Shown here piece after piece: positions 1-20,895 of a DNA stretch of 47,873 nucleotides. Numbering within the stretch: the stretch's first letter is position 1; each line of letters opens with the position of its first letter. The stretch is from contig CALSCP010002822.1 of the NCBI GenBank assembly GCA_943704425.1, positions 9,872-57,744 of the forward strand, given 5' to 3'. The position numbers and the translations under genes were made by a program. This stretch comes from Ministeria vibrans ATCC 50519 (taxonomy: Eukaryota; Opisthokonta; Filasterea). The notes below the pieces were generated by a model that was not told the DNA's origin, ran no database searches, and was given only the letters and a program-made list of their open reading frames with translations.

Positions 1-34
<34 letters not shown>

Positions 35-67
35 AGAAGAAGAAGAAGAAGAAGAAGAAGAAGAAGA
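1..67. repeat. (AG)n/(AAG)n microsatellite
   Basis: Fifteen AG units run into about twelve AAG units at the window edge. The tract lies inside the last visible Raptor intron. On the Raptor sense strand it is a pyrimidine tract and may lie just upstream of an acceptor outside the window. Confidence 0.95.
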
Positions 68-129
68 AAGGATAGAGAAAGAAACACAGTGGTAAGTCGA
101 GTGAGTGCGTTACATAATGATGCTCTTAC

Positions 130-5519
<5,390 letters not shown>

Positions 5520-5758
5520 GTTGAAATGCGGTTACTCGCGATAGCAAGACAACTGAAGAAGAACTGAAGAAGTATGTGAAAAAAAAGAAAATATTGAGTT
5601 CAGAACTCCCGAAAAAAAAAAACACACAGACGAATATGACGATGAAATAAGGTTTGCTTGAATACACGGTTCTCAGGCTAAACTCGATCAAAGGATCAAC
5701 TGAGCAGCGAGAAAGGATGTAAGTAGAAACAAAAGAAAAGAATGGGGTTTATTTCAAA
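5520..5758. other. intergenic gap, Raptor start to clathrin light chain stop
   Basis: This 239-base gap separates two minus-strand genes. It should hold the Raptor promoter and the clathrin light chain 3' end. A short A/T-rich stretch is visible, with no recognisable promoter element or further exon. Confidence 0.6.
5748..5753 (-). promoter_or_regulatory. polyadenylation signal AATAAA of clathrin light chain
   Basis: AATAAA on the minus strand begins six bases after the stop codon. The position is unusually close but matches other compact 3' ends in this window. Confidence 0.5.
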
Positions 5759-6787
5759 TTAGGTTGCAACTGGCGGACTCTGTTTGACGTTGAGGAGCAC
5801 ATTGCGCATGCGGGAGGTGTCACGCTGGGACTTTGCGGCCTTAGGGTTGAAATCGACGAGCTTGGAAATGCGCTCGAACGGAGCGCCGGCGGAAGAATCG
5901 TCGCGCTCGGCAATGAACGCTGCCTCGCCTTCGCGGTTTGCAGCCTTAGTCTTGGTCAGCTGCTCGGCGTACCGTGCGTGCCAGTCGTCGTGCTCCTGCT
6001 TTGCCTTCTCGCGCAGCGCATCCACCGCCTGCTTCTCCTCGGCGTCCTGTGCCTCCAATTGCTTGTCGCGCTCCTCTCGCCATGCCGTAATTGCAGCGGA
6101 GTCTCCCGACACAGCCGCAATCGAGGCGTACGGATCGGCTGCCTCCTCTGCCTCCGGCTCCTAAACCACCAGTCAGTACAAAAACACTCTCATTTCCCCA
6201 GCCTGTAGCTGTACAACCAAAAGCACAGCCTACCTCAAAGGCGCCGGCTCCTTCAAAGCTACCGCCGCTCATGAGCCCCTCATCGGTGTAGCCACCGCCA
6301 AAGTCGCCGTCCGTCGTCGGTGCCACATAGCCGTCCGCACCGCCCTCAAACGCCCCACTGTCCGCGCCTCCCTCAAACGCGCCGCCATCAACACCCCCCT
6401 CGAACGCTCCGCCGTCAACAAAGGCGCCGCCTGCGTTGAATTCGCTCGTTTCCAAGTTGGTCTAAGAAGGAGACGGATGGAAAAAAAAAATGAGAGAGAG
6501 AGAGAGAGAAGATTGTGAAAAAGTCGACATCGGAGAGAGACACGTCGAAAAGACGACACAGAGGCGCTGGAGCAGTGCTGGTACAATGCGCTTGGGGCAA
6601 GCGACGAGTGGATGGTGCGCTGTGCGGCGTCACAGAGACAAAAGTTTGGACATGAAAATACAAACCCCAAAGCGACGTTGCACAGCCGCACAGCCCTCAT
6701 ACCCACGTGAAACACCGCGTGAAAAGGCAAGCTATGGCGCGCGTTGATGGCGCAGAGACGCATTAAAACTCGATAAAAAGAGAGTTC

Positions 6788-6821
<34 letters not shown>

Positions 6822-7037
6822 TTTTGCGGCTGTTGTGATAGAAACGGGCCACGGCAGCGCAGCGAGACGGCGGAACGCAGCCCGGGTGCACAGGGCAGAC
6901 TGGGGCGCGGGGCAAGCGGGGGGTTTGCGGACCTCTGTGAGTGCGGCCAAATCGGCCTTTTCGCTCTCCAGGAAGGCCGCCATGTCCGTGTTGGTGCCCG
7001 ACGCATCCTCGCCCCCGACAATTTCAAAGTCAGCCAT
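5759..7037 (-). CDS. clathrin light chain
   Basis: Clathrin light chain binds the heavy-chain hub and regulates triskelion assembly on coated vesicles. Three exons (6933-7037, 6234-6461, 5759-6160) join in phase 0 to give 244 residues. The N-terminus MADFEIVGGEDASG is typical of the family's acidic start. Exon 2 is a Gly-rich array with several GGAFEGG-type repeats. Exon 3 has the diagnostic WREERDKQLEAQDAEEKQAV helix for heavy-chain binding and the C-terminal LVDFNP...DTSRMRNVLLNVKQSP block. Intron 1 (471 bases) contains a 32-base T tract. AATAAA follows the stop closely. The repeat array is longer and more Gly-rich than in familiar light chains; the core assignment is secure. Confidence 0.93.
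6789..6820. repeat. T32 homopolymer in clathrin light chain intron 1
   Basis: Thirty-two consecutive T on the plus strand, which is an A tract on the gene's sense strand. Confidence 0.95.
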
Positions 7038-7237
7038 GTTTATGTATGCAAGAAAAGTGTCGAAACTCTTAACTTTAACTAATAACTCGTCAAAGTCACA
7101 AGTCAAAAGTGATTAAGTTTCAAGTTTGTGATCACAACTCGCAGTCTCACTCTTTTTAATAGAAGTATAAAATAAGATATGTCGGTGAGTCGCACACACG
7201 CAAATGGGAAGGGACGCGTCGGATCAGCGTTTTGCGC

Positions 7238-7286
<49 letters not shown>

Positions 7287-7925
7287 ATATATTTTCTGTG
7301 AGTGAGCCATAGCGCATGCTACGACTTCCTTTGCGCGGCGACTGTGCTGAGACGTGCCCCACGGAGCAAGCAGCGGGCGTCGCAGCGGCTCGTGTGCCCT
7401 GGGAGTGGCTGTGGAGGGCACACAGTGTTTCCATTGACATCCGATGTCACCCGTCCGATTGCCCGTCGTGCCGCGTCCATCCTCCCTGAGCGGATCATCC
7501 CTCTAGTGTCCCCTCCATCCGCTCAATCGGCAATTGCTGTCGTGGAATTGCGAAATGGTTTGCGTCTTTTTTTTTTCGTCAATTTTTTTTTGCAAATATC
7601 ACTTTGTCTGTGGCAAGAGACGTTAAATTGCACGCAGATTGCTCGTATGGGGCACCGACAGTGCTGATCTTGCGGTGGACACTGTCTAGAGTCGTGTGTA
7701 TTGCGTAGATTTTTTTTTGTTGGTCATTTGTCATTTTTTGAGCTTTTTGTCTCCAGTCGATGAAATGGCGTCGCTGTAACGCGCCTGTTGTCGTGAGAGA
7801 GTCTTGTGTGGGGGTTCAAATGGCGAGTTGCGAGAGATTGGATATTTGGTTCACAAGTCAAAACTCAAGTCATAATTTACTCTCTTTGTCTGTCTTACTT
7901 ATGTATTGTGTCTGTGTGTGTGTAG
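7038..7925. other. divergent region between clathrin light chain and V-ATPase G
   Basis: This 888-base gap separates two divergent starts and should hold both promoters. It contains a 44-base T tract at 7242-7285 and smaller T runs. The first exon of the V-ATPase G gene must lie here. One candidate is the ATG at 7444, coding Met-Ser-Pro before a weak GTCCGA donor in the right phase. Others are ATGs at 7760 and 7820 with in-frame extensions that do not resemble the family. No other gene can be supported. Confidence 0.5.
7242..7285. repeat. T44 homopolymer
   Basis: Forty-four T residues in the divergent gap. The poly-Lys open frames on the minus strand come from this tract. Confidence 0.95.
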
Positions 7926-8409
7926 TCGGGAATCAACGAGCTTCTGCGTGCGGAAAAGGCAGCCGGTAAGAGACGCGACAAGGCCAATGGATGACTCGTG
8001 TGGGTTCTGATAATGTTTCTGTTGTTGTTGTTGTTGTTGTTGTTGTTGTGTAGCCGAGCAAGTAGCAAAGGCACGAAAGCGCAAGGCAGCAATGCTCAAG
8101 AAGGCCAAGGAGGAGAGCGAAGAGGAAATTCTCCAGTTCAAGACACAGAAGGAGAACGAATTTCAGGCAAAACTCAAGGAGGTATGAATGCGCACAGCGA
8201 AGAAAAGGAAAAGAAGAAATTAATGCGTGTCGTAGCAAATTGGCGCCAACGACACGATTGCGGCGAAACTGCGCAAAGAGACGGACCAGTCGATTGACGC
8301 GATGATTGCCTCGACGGCATCGCACAAACAGGAGGTCATTGACAAGCTGCTAGATGTGGTGTGTGACATTAAGGTCACCTTACACACCAATTACAAGGAG
8401 GAAGAGTAG
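7926..8409 (+). CDS. V-type proton ATPase subunit G (5' exon unresolved)
   Basis: Subunit G forms the peripheral stator stalk of the vacuolar proton pump with subunit E. Exons 7926-7965, 8054-8181 and 8236-8409 join in phase and encode 113 residues. They begin SGINELLRAEKAAAEQVAKA, the conserved N-terminal helix GIxxLLxAEKxA, and continue ARKRKAAMLKKAKEESEEEI as a charged coiled coil. The C-terminal HKQEVIDKLLDVVCDIK matches the family end. Only a few residues upstream of 7926 are missing; the start codon is in an unresolved upstream exon. The intron at 7966-8053 carries a TTG repeat. AATAAA occurs six bases after the stop. Confidence 0.88.
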
Positions 8410-8761
8410 GAAAGAATAAAGTGAAAATGTAGCAGTTGAGTGTTTTAGTCTTGATGGAGAACTTCCTTGATATGAGTATCAATACGGGGGGGGGGGGGGC
8501 ACGAGAAAAGCGGAACACGCGTGAAGCATGCTTTCCCGAGGCGGCTTCACAAACATGGTCGAACTTTGTGAGAGCACATGTTTGGGTCTATGGGCGCTCC
8601 ATCTTTCAACTTTCTGAATTCTGGGGGGTTAATCTATGGCAACAGCATTGCATTACTCTATTTGTAATACATTAATAAAATAATTATTCTTTTCGCTTTG
8701 TACTACGATGAGTTCTTATTCGATTGAAAAATATAATCATGCATCAATTTTTCTTTCTCTT
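8410..8761. other. intergenic gap, V-ATPase G stop to kinase fusion start
   Basis: This 352-base gap contains AATAAA at 8415-8420 and a G14 run at 8486-8499. An A/T-rich stretch follows before the kinase start. No exon or RNA gene is seen. Confidence 0.6.
8415..8420 (+). promoter_or_regulatory. polyadenylation signal AATAAA of V-ATPase G
   Basis: A perfect AATAAA lies just after the TAG stop of the V-ATPase G gene. Confidence 0.5.
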
Positions 8762-14168
<5,407 letters not shown>

Positions 14169-14191
14169 TAATAATAATACTCATTGATCTT

Positions 14192-14197
14192 TTTATT
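14192..14197 (-). promoter_or_regulatory. polyadenylation signal AATAAA of MED13
   Basis: AATAAA on the minus strand lies about 25 bases after the MED13 stop, inside the 54-base convergent gap with the kinase gene. Confidence 0.5.
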
Positions 14198-14222
14198 AAT
14201 ACGTCGTTGTTGAAATGTTATG

Positions 14223-15489
14223 CTACAAGTGTGCGAGTATGAACATGTGAAGTGGAAGATTGGAGCGACGTTCGACGGTGGAAGGAGTGCAGGTGAGCCA
14301 AGAGAGACGCGAGAGCTCACGTGTGCAGGCAACAAGTTCATCCGAGGGACTGAGAGAGACAGAAGAGAGTACACATGTGAGGAGGGGAGACGGCAAGAGG
14401 CACACCAAGCGCTTACCTCAAATCCGGTTTGATTTCGTAGTTGTTGAGCCACAGATGAAGTTCGTAGACTCTCGGATGGAACGCAATTAGATTGGATGAC
14501 AGTTCGGTGGTGGAGAGGATGGCAGTGGCTAAAGGGTTGGGTGAGAGAGACTGTTGGGACGAGAGAGGGTGCGTGAGAGGACAGACTGAGTCGCGTGAGA
14601 TGAGAGGCGTTGCAGTGTCAGCTGTTGTTCCTGTTGTTATTGGTGTTGTTGTTGTTGTTGTTGTTGTTGTTGCTGGTGTTGTTGTTGTTGTTGAGGATGT
14701 TGTGGTGGTAGTGTTGGTGTTGGTGGTGGCGGTGGTGAGTTGAATGCGGTGTGATGACTGCATGGAGATGAGGTGGGTGCTTGTGAGGCATGCGGGTGTG
14801 CTCTTGTACGTGCATGACTAAAGAAATAAAATTGTGTGAGGAATGTATTATATATAATTATGTGGTGTGGTGTGATTATTTGGTATACTTTGCAGTTGAT
14901 TTTTTGCGCGAGAAACCTTTGCACTGGTTCCTTCAAAACTTCCTTCCAATCTACAAAACACAAACGTACTAAAAGTTACAACACAAAACAAGACAAACAC
15001 GCAATGTGCTTACATTTCAGTTCTGGTTCACTGATTGTTCCGACTCGCTCAATGAACACTCTCCATTGCAAAGTGGTCTCTCGCATCAATCGCAAACAGA
15101 ACCTCCAAATGCGCTTAATCCTAAAGAAAAAAGGAAGAAAAAAGAAGGAAAGAACGAAAGAGAGAGAAAAACAAAGTGATAAAGAAAGAAACGGAGAGAA
15201 AACAAAGAATGAGCACACAATGGAAGTGGGTTATCAAGGGTATAAAACGATACGCGTCAGAGAGAGAGGACACGACAAGCGAATGCGGGGACGAGCGGTG
15301 GGGGCGTGACGGATCAGCCCAGGCGAGTCTGAGAGGCTCCATGAGGGCACCGTGAGCATCGGTGACGACGGCACTCACGTGTGTCGGGTGAATAGCGTAG
15401 CAGCAGTGCAGGCGGGAAGTCTAATATGTGTGCGTGTGTGTGTGTGTGTGAGTGAGTCAATAAGTAGTCAGTCAACAGAACTCTCATCC

Positions 15490-15524
<35 letters not shown>

Positions 15525-18500
15525 TGTACTCCGTTGAATGACTGTAGGTGATTGCCGGTGCTTCGATCGTCTTGAGCTGCGCCAATAGAAGCCAAAACAG
15601 TCACTGGTGAGAATATTTGAACTTCATTCTTTCGCCACTCAGCCTAAGTGTACAAGAAGTAAATTATTATGATTAGAAGAAAAACGACATGTGTGAGGTC
15701 GTACATCGTCGCCAGACCACCACAAAGGCGACGAGAGATGGGTTCTGTTTGAGGCGTAAGTGCCAAGTGCAATCTTTCGGGCCATTTGAAGTGCACCCGC
15801 CTGAAGAACCTCACGCATAGTCAGTATGCGGAAGCAGAGGGACGACGGAGATGCCTTGAGGTTGTCGGTGAGACGCGCAAGGAGACGACGACGGAGCAGC
15901 GCATCACGCGCACAAGACTGCTGTTGTAGTTGATGAGGTAGTTGGGAGTTGGAGTGAGAGGTGGACGAGAAGGTTTCGCTCTGGAGCGGTGAGACAATGT
16001 AGATGCAGGTGAAGGAACGGTCGCTATCTTCCTTGTTGAGGAAATCCAAAATCTTTTGCGCAAGCATGTCGATCATGGCTTCTGCTGAGTCTGTCTCGGA
16101 CAAATTAACGCGGTAGTTTCTGATGGTACGGTGTTCACCCAACCGCATTTCGGCAAATTCGCACTCGATTTCGGTGAGGAGACGCGCAACGGCTGAGTGC
16201 ACAATGCGCGACTGCTCATAAGCAACAAAGCAAAAGGCAGAAATGCGTTTCGTGCCACCGTATGGCCCAAGCTTGAGCTGCGACCAGTGGCGCAGGGCGA
16301 GAGGGGATACGGCGACCGACTTGCCCAGCGACTCCTCGTACTGCATGTAGTTGGTGACGGAGAGCAAGCCCATGCCCTGGTCCTGTGCCTTGGGCGGCAC
16401 AGCCACAAGCGGCGGAAGACTGTGTGCCGTAACAACCACTGGTGGCACTTCTACACGCTCGCCGGGCCACTTGTGAGCGACACTTGTTGAATCTACGTCG
16501 CGTGTAGAAATGACATTAACAATCACGTCCATTTCGGCAGCGTTTGCGACGACATGGCTAGAAGGGCGTGTTCTGCGTCGGGAAGGTGCGCCATTCGCGT
16601 GGTGGTCATCCGCAGTCGTGTCCATTTCACTGTTGCTCTGTGCGAGCAACAGTTGTGCGGCTACGTGTGCTCTGGCACAACCATCGCGCATGGTAGACTC
16701 GAGCAGGTGCTGCACGGCAAAGACGCCGGAGTCGTCGCCGTCAGAGGCGTCACCCAGAGCCCGCACAAACGCCTGGTTGCATAAGTGGAACTCAGTACGA
16801 CACGTACCGCACTGACGATCGAGTTCAGCGCATTCGCAGGCGCAATACGCAGTTGGATCGGCCTGGACAGGCTCCACGTCGACGACCAAGTCCAAGTCGT
16901 CCGAGTGACGCATGGCCCATACAGCGTCGTCGCCGGACGAGAGCACAAGCGCAAGTGCAAGTGGATCGGCAAGGAGCGCCAAGCTGTTGTTGCGGTCATT
17001 GTCCTCTGACTCATGCTGAGGCGACTCCATTGACACCCTTGGTGAATGCTCCTGCTCGTCCGGCGGTGTCTCCATGAGCACATCGCCATCATCATCATGA
17101 GAATCGTTCGAAGGCGAGCATGGACCATTCAGCTCGTCGACATCATCGTTGGATATGGTTAAAGGGAGCACACTCGGTGGAGGTGTGAGCAGTCGCATCT
17201 GGTCTTGATCACGCTTCTCCTCTGCTGCACGTTCAATGATCATGCGTTGCTCCGCCTCACGTTCGTCCTCTTCGGTGAGACCGACCGGACGATAACCACG
17301 CGGAGTGAACGTGAGCAGAGGCTCACTGGTCGCATCGGGGGTATAGGTTGTGCGTACAGGAGGAATGGAAACGGGGGTGGGAGTGGGAAGGGTATCAACA
17401 GCAGTCGTTGTCATGGTATTGGTAGGAGGGGAAATGGAAAGGTCGGGTGAGAGGCCAAGGTCGTCGAAGTAGGCATTGGTGGCGTCGGGGGTGGAGGGAA
17501 AAACCGCCGGGATGTCCAAGGTAGACATGAAGTCGTCGTTGGCATCGGCGTCTAATGGGGGACTGGTGGGGATGGGGGTATGTTGGGCGTCTGTGTGGTC
17601 CTGATCGGCCGTGAGCGGGAGAAGATACGAGAGGGTGGCTGGAGATTGAGCAGCATTTGTAGTAGCAGCGGCGATTGTGGCGGGTATCTCAGCTAATGTT
17701 GCTGTTGTCGTGGCGGTAGTAGTGGCGGTGATGTTGGGGTGAGTTGCGAGGCGGATCGGTCGGACAGCGTCGATTTGAGGGAGGTGAGCGGCCTGAGAGC
17801 GAACGCACGACCAAAAGACTTGGCGGTAGCGACGAATGAGTGAGAGTGAGAGGGGAACAGGCGAGGAGGTTGAGTTTGACGTGGACAAAGAAAAAGAAGC
17901 TGAGGGGTCGTTCTCTGGAGGGCCAAGCAGGGAGGAGTCGGAGGAAGAAGATTCGGTGAAGATGAGTGCGGCAGGATAGCGCATGGTGATTCCCTCGACC
18001 TGCACGTTGACCATGGGGCTGTCGCTCTGCACGATGTCTTGGAGGCCCGGGTAAAATCGACACCAGTCTTGGATGATGGCATTGTCAAGGGCGCGGTTGG
18101 GGTCGTTGGGGTCGTTGGTGGTGGTCGTGGTGTCGACAAGTTCGCTGGAGTTGGTGTCTTCGGGTGCGCTTGGGGGTACGAGAGACGCCGGCAAACCGTG
18201 CGGGGAGAGGCGCAGAGGCGGGGAAGTGGATGAAAGGCGCGACGAGTCGCTGCAGGCGAACGCCTTGAGCGTAGGGTCGGGAGCAATGTGGAAGAAGGCA
18301 ACGAGGGCGGGACCGACTTGGGCAATGGAGGCGTCGCAGCGCAGGCCATCACGACGATGGTAGGCATGCCCGAGGCGCAAGTAGCCGCACGACAGGAGGG
18401 CTACTTCGACGGCGTTGTGCGCGGCTCGCCACAGCAGCGTGCGGCGCGTTTGCGAGGTGGCGATGCGACGCTGTTTCGCGACGCGCGTTCCTTCAAACGC

Positions 18501-18728
18501 CGGCAGTGCCTCGTTCTGCTGGGTAAAAGCCGCCAGCGCATGCGAGACCGGGCCGTCCGGGGCCCACTGGGCGTCGGCGAGGTGGACGACAAGGACGCCG
18601 CGGGCGCGCAACGAGGCATAGGCGCGCAGAAGCGGCGAAGAGGAATACGACGCGCTTTCGTCGTCATCAGGCACGATGAGCGACCAGATGGCGTGGTCCA
18701 CGTCACGGACGAGGACCGATGTATTCAT
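14223..18728 (-). CDS. MED13: Mediator complex subunit 13
   Basis: MED13 links the CDK8 kinase module to core Mediator and controls Pol II initiation. Seven exons (15705-18728, 15530-15643, 15311-15420, 15014-15120, 14889-14950, 14417-14817, 14223-14349) give 1314 residues. The N-terminus MNTSVLVRDVDHAIWSLI opens the MED13 N-terminal domain. The middle is Ser/Thr/Pro-rich. LSVTNYMQYEESLGKSVAVS followed by PLALRHWSQLKLGPYGG is the diagnostic C-terminal block of the Argonaute-like region. Later exons give VVTDAHGALMEPLRL, WRFCLRLMRETTLQWRVFIE and the conserved end LSWLTCTPSTVERRSNLPLH. Exon 6 carries a Thr-rich run encoded by a (GTT)n repeat. The donor after 15311 (GTCACG) is weak and chosen for phase. 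Confidence 0.93.
14631..14745. repeat. (GTT)n/(GTG)n triplet repeat within MED13 exon 6
   Basis: A triplet repeat inside coding sequence. The spliced frame reads mainly Thr; the other minus-strand frames read Asn/His or Gln/His. Confidence 0.8.
15135..15195 (-). repeat. dispersed intronic motif in MED13 intron 3
   Basis: AAACAAAGTGATAAAG within purine-rich sequence on the plus strand is a variant of the dispersed motif. Confidence 0.6.
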
Positions 18729-18860
18729 GCAATACAGAAAAGAAAAGAAAAAGTAATGTGAATTATTGTGACAACAGATAATGTTATCTCAAAAGTCGAA
18801 ACTGATTGTAAAAATGATTTCACACGCACAAATGACAAATGACACAATTTTTTGATCACA
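18729..18860. promoter_or_regulatory. divergent promoter region MED13 / MAT1
   Basis: Only 132 bases separate the divergent start codons of two Pol II-related genes, so the promoter is likely shared or overlapping. No core element is recognised. Confidence 0.5.
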
Positions 18861-20798
18861 ATGGATGACGATTTGGATATACCGTCATGCCCTGTTTGCA
18901 ATGTATGTAGATGGTGGTTGAGGCGAGAGAGACGGCCTCATATCAAGTGTTTCTCTTGCGTCTCTTTCACACAGGGAAACCGAACGAACATGCCAGCGGG
19001 ATTTGCACTGCTTGTGTCTCCGTGCGGACACTCCTTGTGAGTGAACGATGCCTGCGGGCGGGGTGGGTGTGGGGACATGGCGAGGGCGTAACGGGTTGTT
19101 GTCTGTGCAGGTGCGGCGGATGCGTTGCGAATCGGTTTGGGCGCTCGATGGTCTCTGGCGTCTGTCCGACGTGCCAGCGCCGGAATCTGCGCGCAAACGA
19201 CTTTGTCACGTCCGCCTTTGAGGATACCTTGGTGCACGCAGAGATGCGCGTGCGCGAGAGGATTGTGAACATGTAATAGATTGTTATGTGAGTGAGTGTG
19301 TGTTTGACTGTCTCTTGTGTTGCAGTTATAACAAACCTGAGAGTTCGTTTTCGTCGTTGCGCGAATACAATGACTATCTTGAGACCATTGAAGATATTGG
19401 TAAGGGCGAGAAGCGAGCTAAACAAATATCAAGAGAACCATCAGCGGAATTTTGATAATTGTTTTGGGTAGTGTTCAATTTGACGAATGGGATTGATGTG
19501 GCTGAGACGGAAGGACGTGTGCGAGAGTATGAGAAGCAGAACAGAGCAGATATTGCAAACAACAAGGGGCATACTGTAAGAGAGAGAGTTTGAGAAATAT
19601 AGAGAGAGTTGTTTGAGTTTGAGAGAGAGAGAGTTTGAGAGAGAGTTTGAGAGAGAGAGTTTGAGAGAGAGAGAGTTTGAGAGAGAGAGTTTGAGAGAGA
19701 GAGAGTTTGAGAGAGAGAGAGTTTGAGAGAGTTTGAGAGAGAGAAAGAGGAAAGAGAAAAACCAAGTGATAGAGAGGAGAAAGAAACCAAGTGATAGAAA
19801 GGAGAAAGAAACAAAGTGATGGAGAGAATGGAGGCAAAGTGAGAAGTGACGTATAACTTGTGTTGAATTTCAGGTGGAAGAAATGGACAAGTTATTGCAT
19901 GAGATTGAGCTTGAGCAAAGAGAGGTAAAACAGATTAATTTTTTGATATAGAATTGAACTGTACCCCACCCCAAATGACAAATGTATCACTGAACCCTAA
20001 ATGACCAGTGTAGCCCTAACCGTCACCCTAATGCCAATTATTATTATAATCTCAACTCTAATCCTCATGACAACCCTTAGCACGCAGAACAACGACGTCT
20101 GGCAGTCGAAGCAGAGAAACGACGGGCCGACGAAGAAGTCTTGCGCCACGAAGAACTTTTACGCGAACTGGCGGATAACATGGACGAAGACGCGACTGTG
20201 GTCACGAAGCGATTCCGCGAACGAGAACTGCTCCTCAAAGCAAAGAAAAACCTTCAACTTGTCAGTTTTTTAATTATTATGTTTAATGCGTGCGATATGT
20301 TTTTCAACTCTCTTTTGCGTCTCGATTAGGAATCCGAAATGAGAGAGAGCGAAGCACAAAAATTGGCAGAAAGTGCAGAAACGGACGTTCAACATTTAGG
20401 AGTGAGCGGGAGAGGAGCGAGAAAACGAAAGCGAGGACAGAACGAAGAAAGCGAAAGAGACGAAGAAGATCGATATGTCTATGAGAGTCCTTTTCAAACA
20501 GACTCTTATGGGCCAATTGTACCCGATTTGGACACAATTGAGCGATTGGGGTAACTGTTCATCTCAAAATCTCAATGAGCCTCAATCACACCAGTCTCTT
20601 ATAATCTCAATTTTCTTTTCAATCATACTGACACACACACACACTCACACACTAACTCACTTTCACTCCCTCAGCTATGCACACCACATCGCAATGCACT
20701 CTGAGTCAGTGCGCGGAGGCTTACGTGCGTCTGTCGTCGCTCTGCGCTATCTATCTTCTTCTCGGTCGGCTCTTTTTGACTTTGCGATTCACTCCTGA
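18861..20798 (+). CDS. MNAT1: MAT1, TFIIH/CDK-activating kinase assembly factor
   Basis: MAT1 (Tfb3) stabilises CDK7-cyclin H and tethers it to TFIIH. Nine exons (18861-18902, 18975-19036, 19111-19272, 19326-19399, 19472-19575, 19874-19924, 20081-20260, 20330-20550, 20675-20798) give 339 residues. The N-terminal RING has C10-X2-C13, C31-X-H33, C36-X2-C39 and C53-X2-C56, the C3HC4 pattern. It is followed by YNKPESSFSSLREYNDYLE and VFNLTNGIDVAE, strongly conserved in MAT1, then a long charged coiled coil (about 135-225). The C-terminal part ends in a helical region with GGLRASVVALRYL. Intron 5 holds a minisatellite and intron 6 degenerate telomere-like repeats. Confidence 0.94.
19579..19755. 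repeat. (GAGAGAGTTT)n minisatellite in MAT1 intron 5
   Basis: Blocks of GAGAGA are punctuated by GTTT about ten times, then pass into copies of the dispersed AAGTGATAGAGAG motif. Confidence 0.85.
19755..19830 (-). repeat. dispersed intronic motif, three copies in MAT1 intron 5
   Basis: Three copies of AAACCAAGTGATAGA or AAACAAAGTGATGGA, spaced about 22 bases apart. Confidence 0.8.
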
Positions 20799-20895
20799 CC
20801 GCCCAAAGTTCATAATAACAACAATATTATTATAATTGTAAAAAATATTCCATCTTTAGATTTCTCTCTCCCTCTCTCTATCTCTGTCTGAGATT

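Noticed and set aside
7302-7667. 121-residue plus-strand open frame
   Set aside because: No family-like sequence, no clear ATG, and it crosses T tracts; not supported as a gene.
14637-14963. Poly-Gln/His frame as MED13 C-terminus
   Set aside because: Splice phase from the preceding exon selects the Thr-rich frame, which alone reaches the conserved LSWLTC end.
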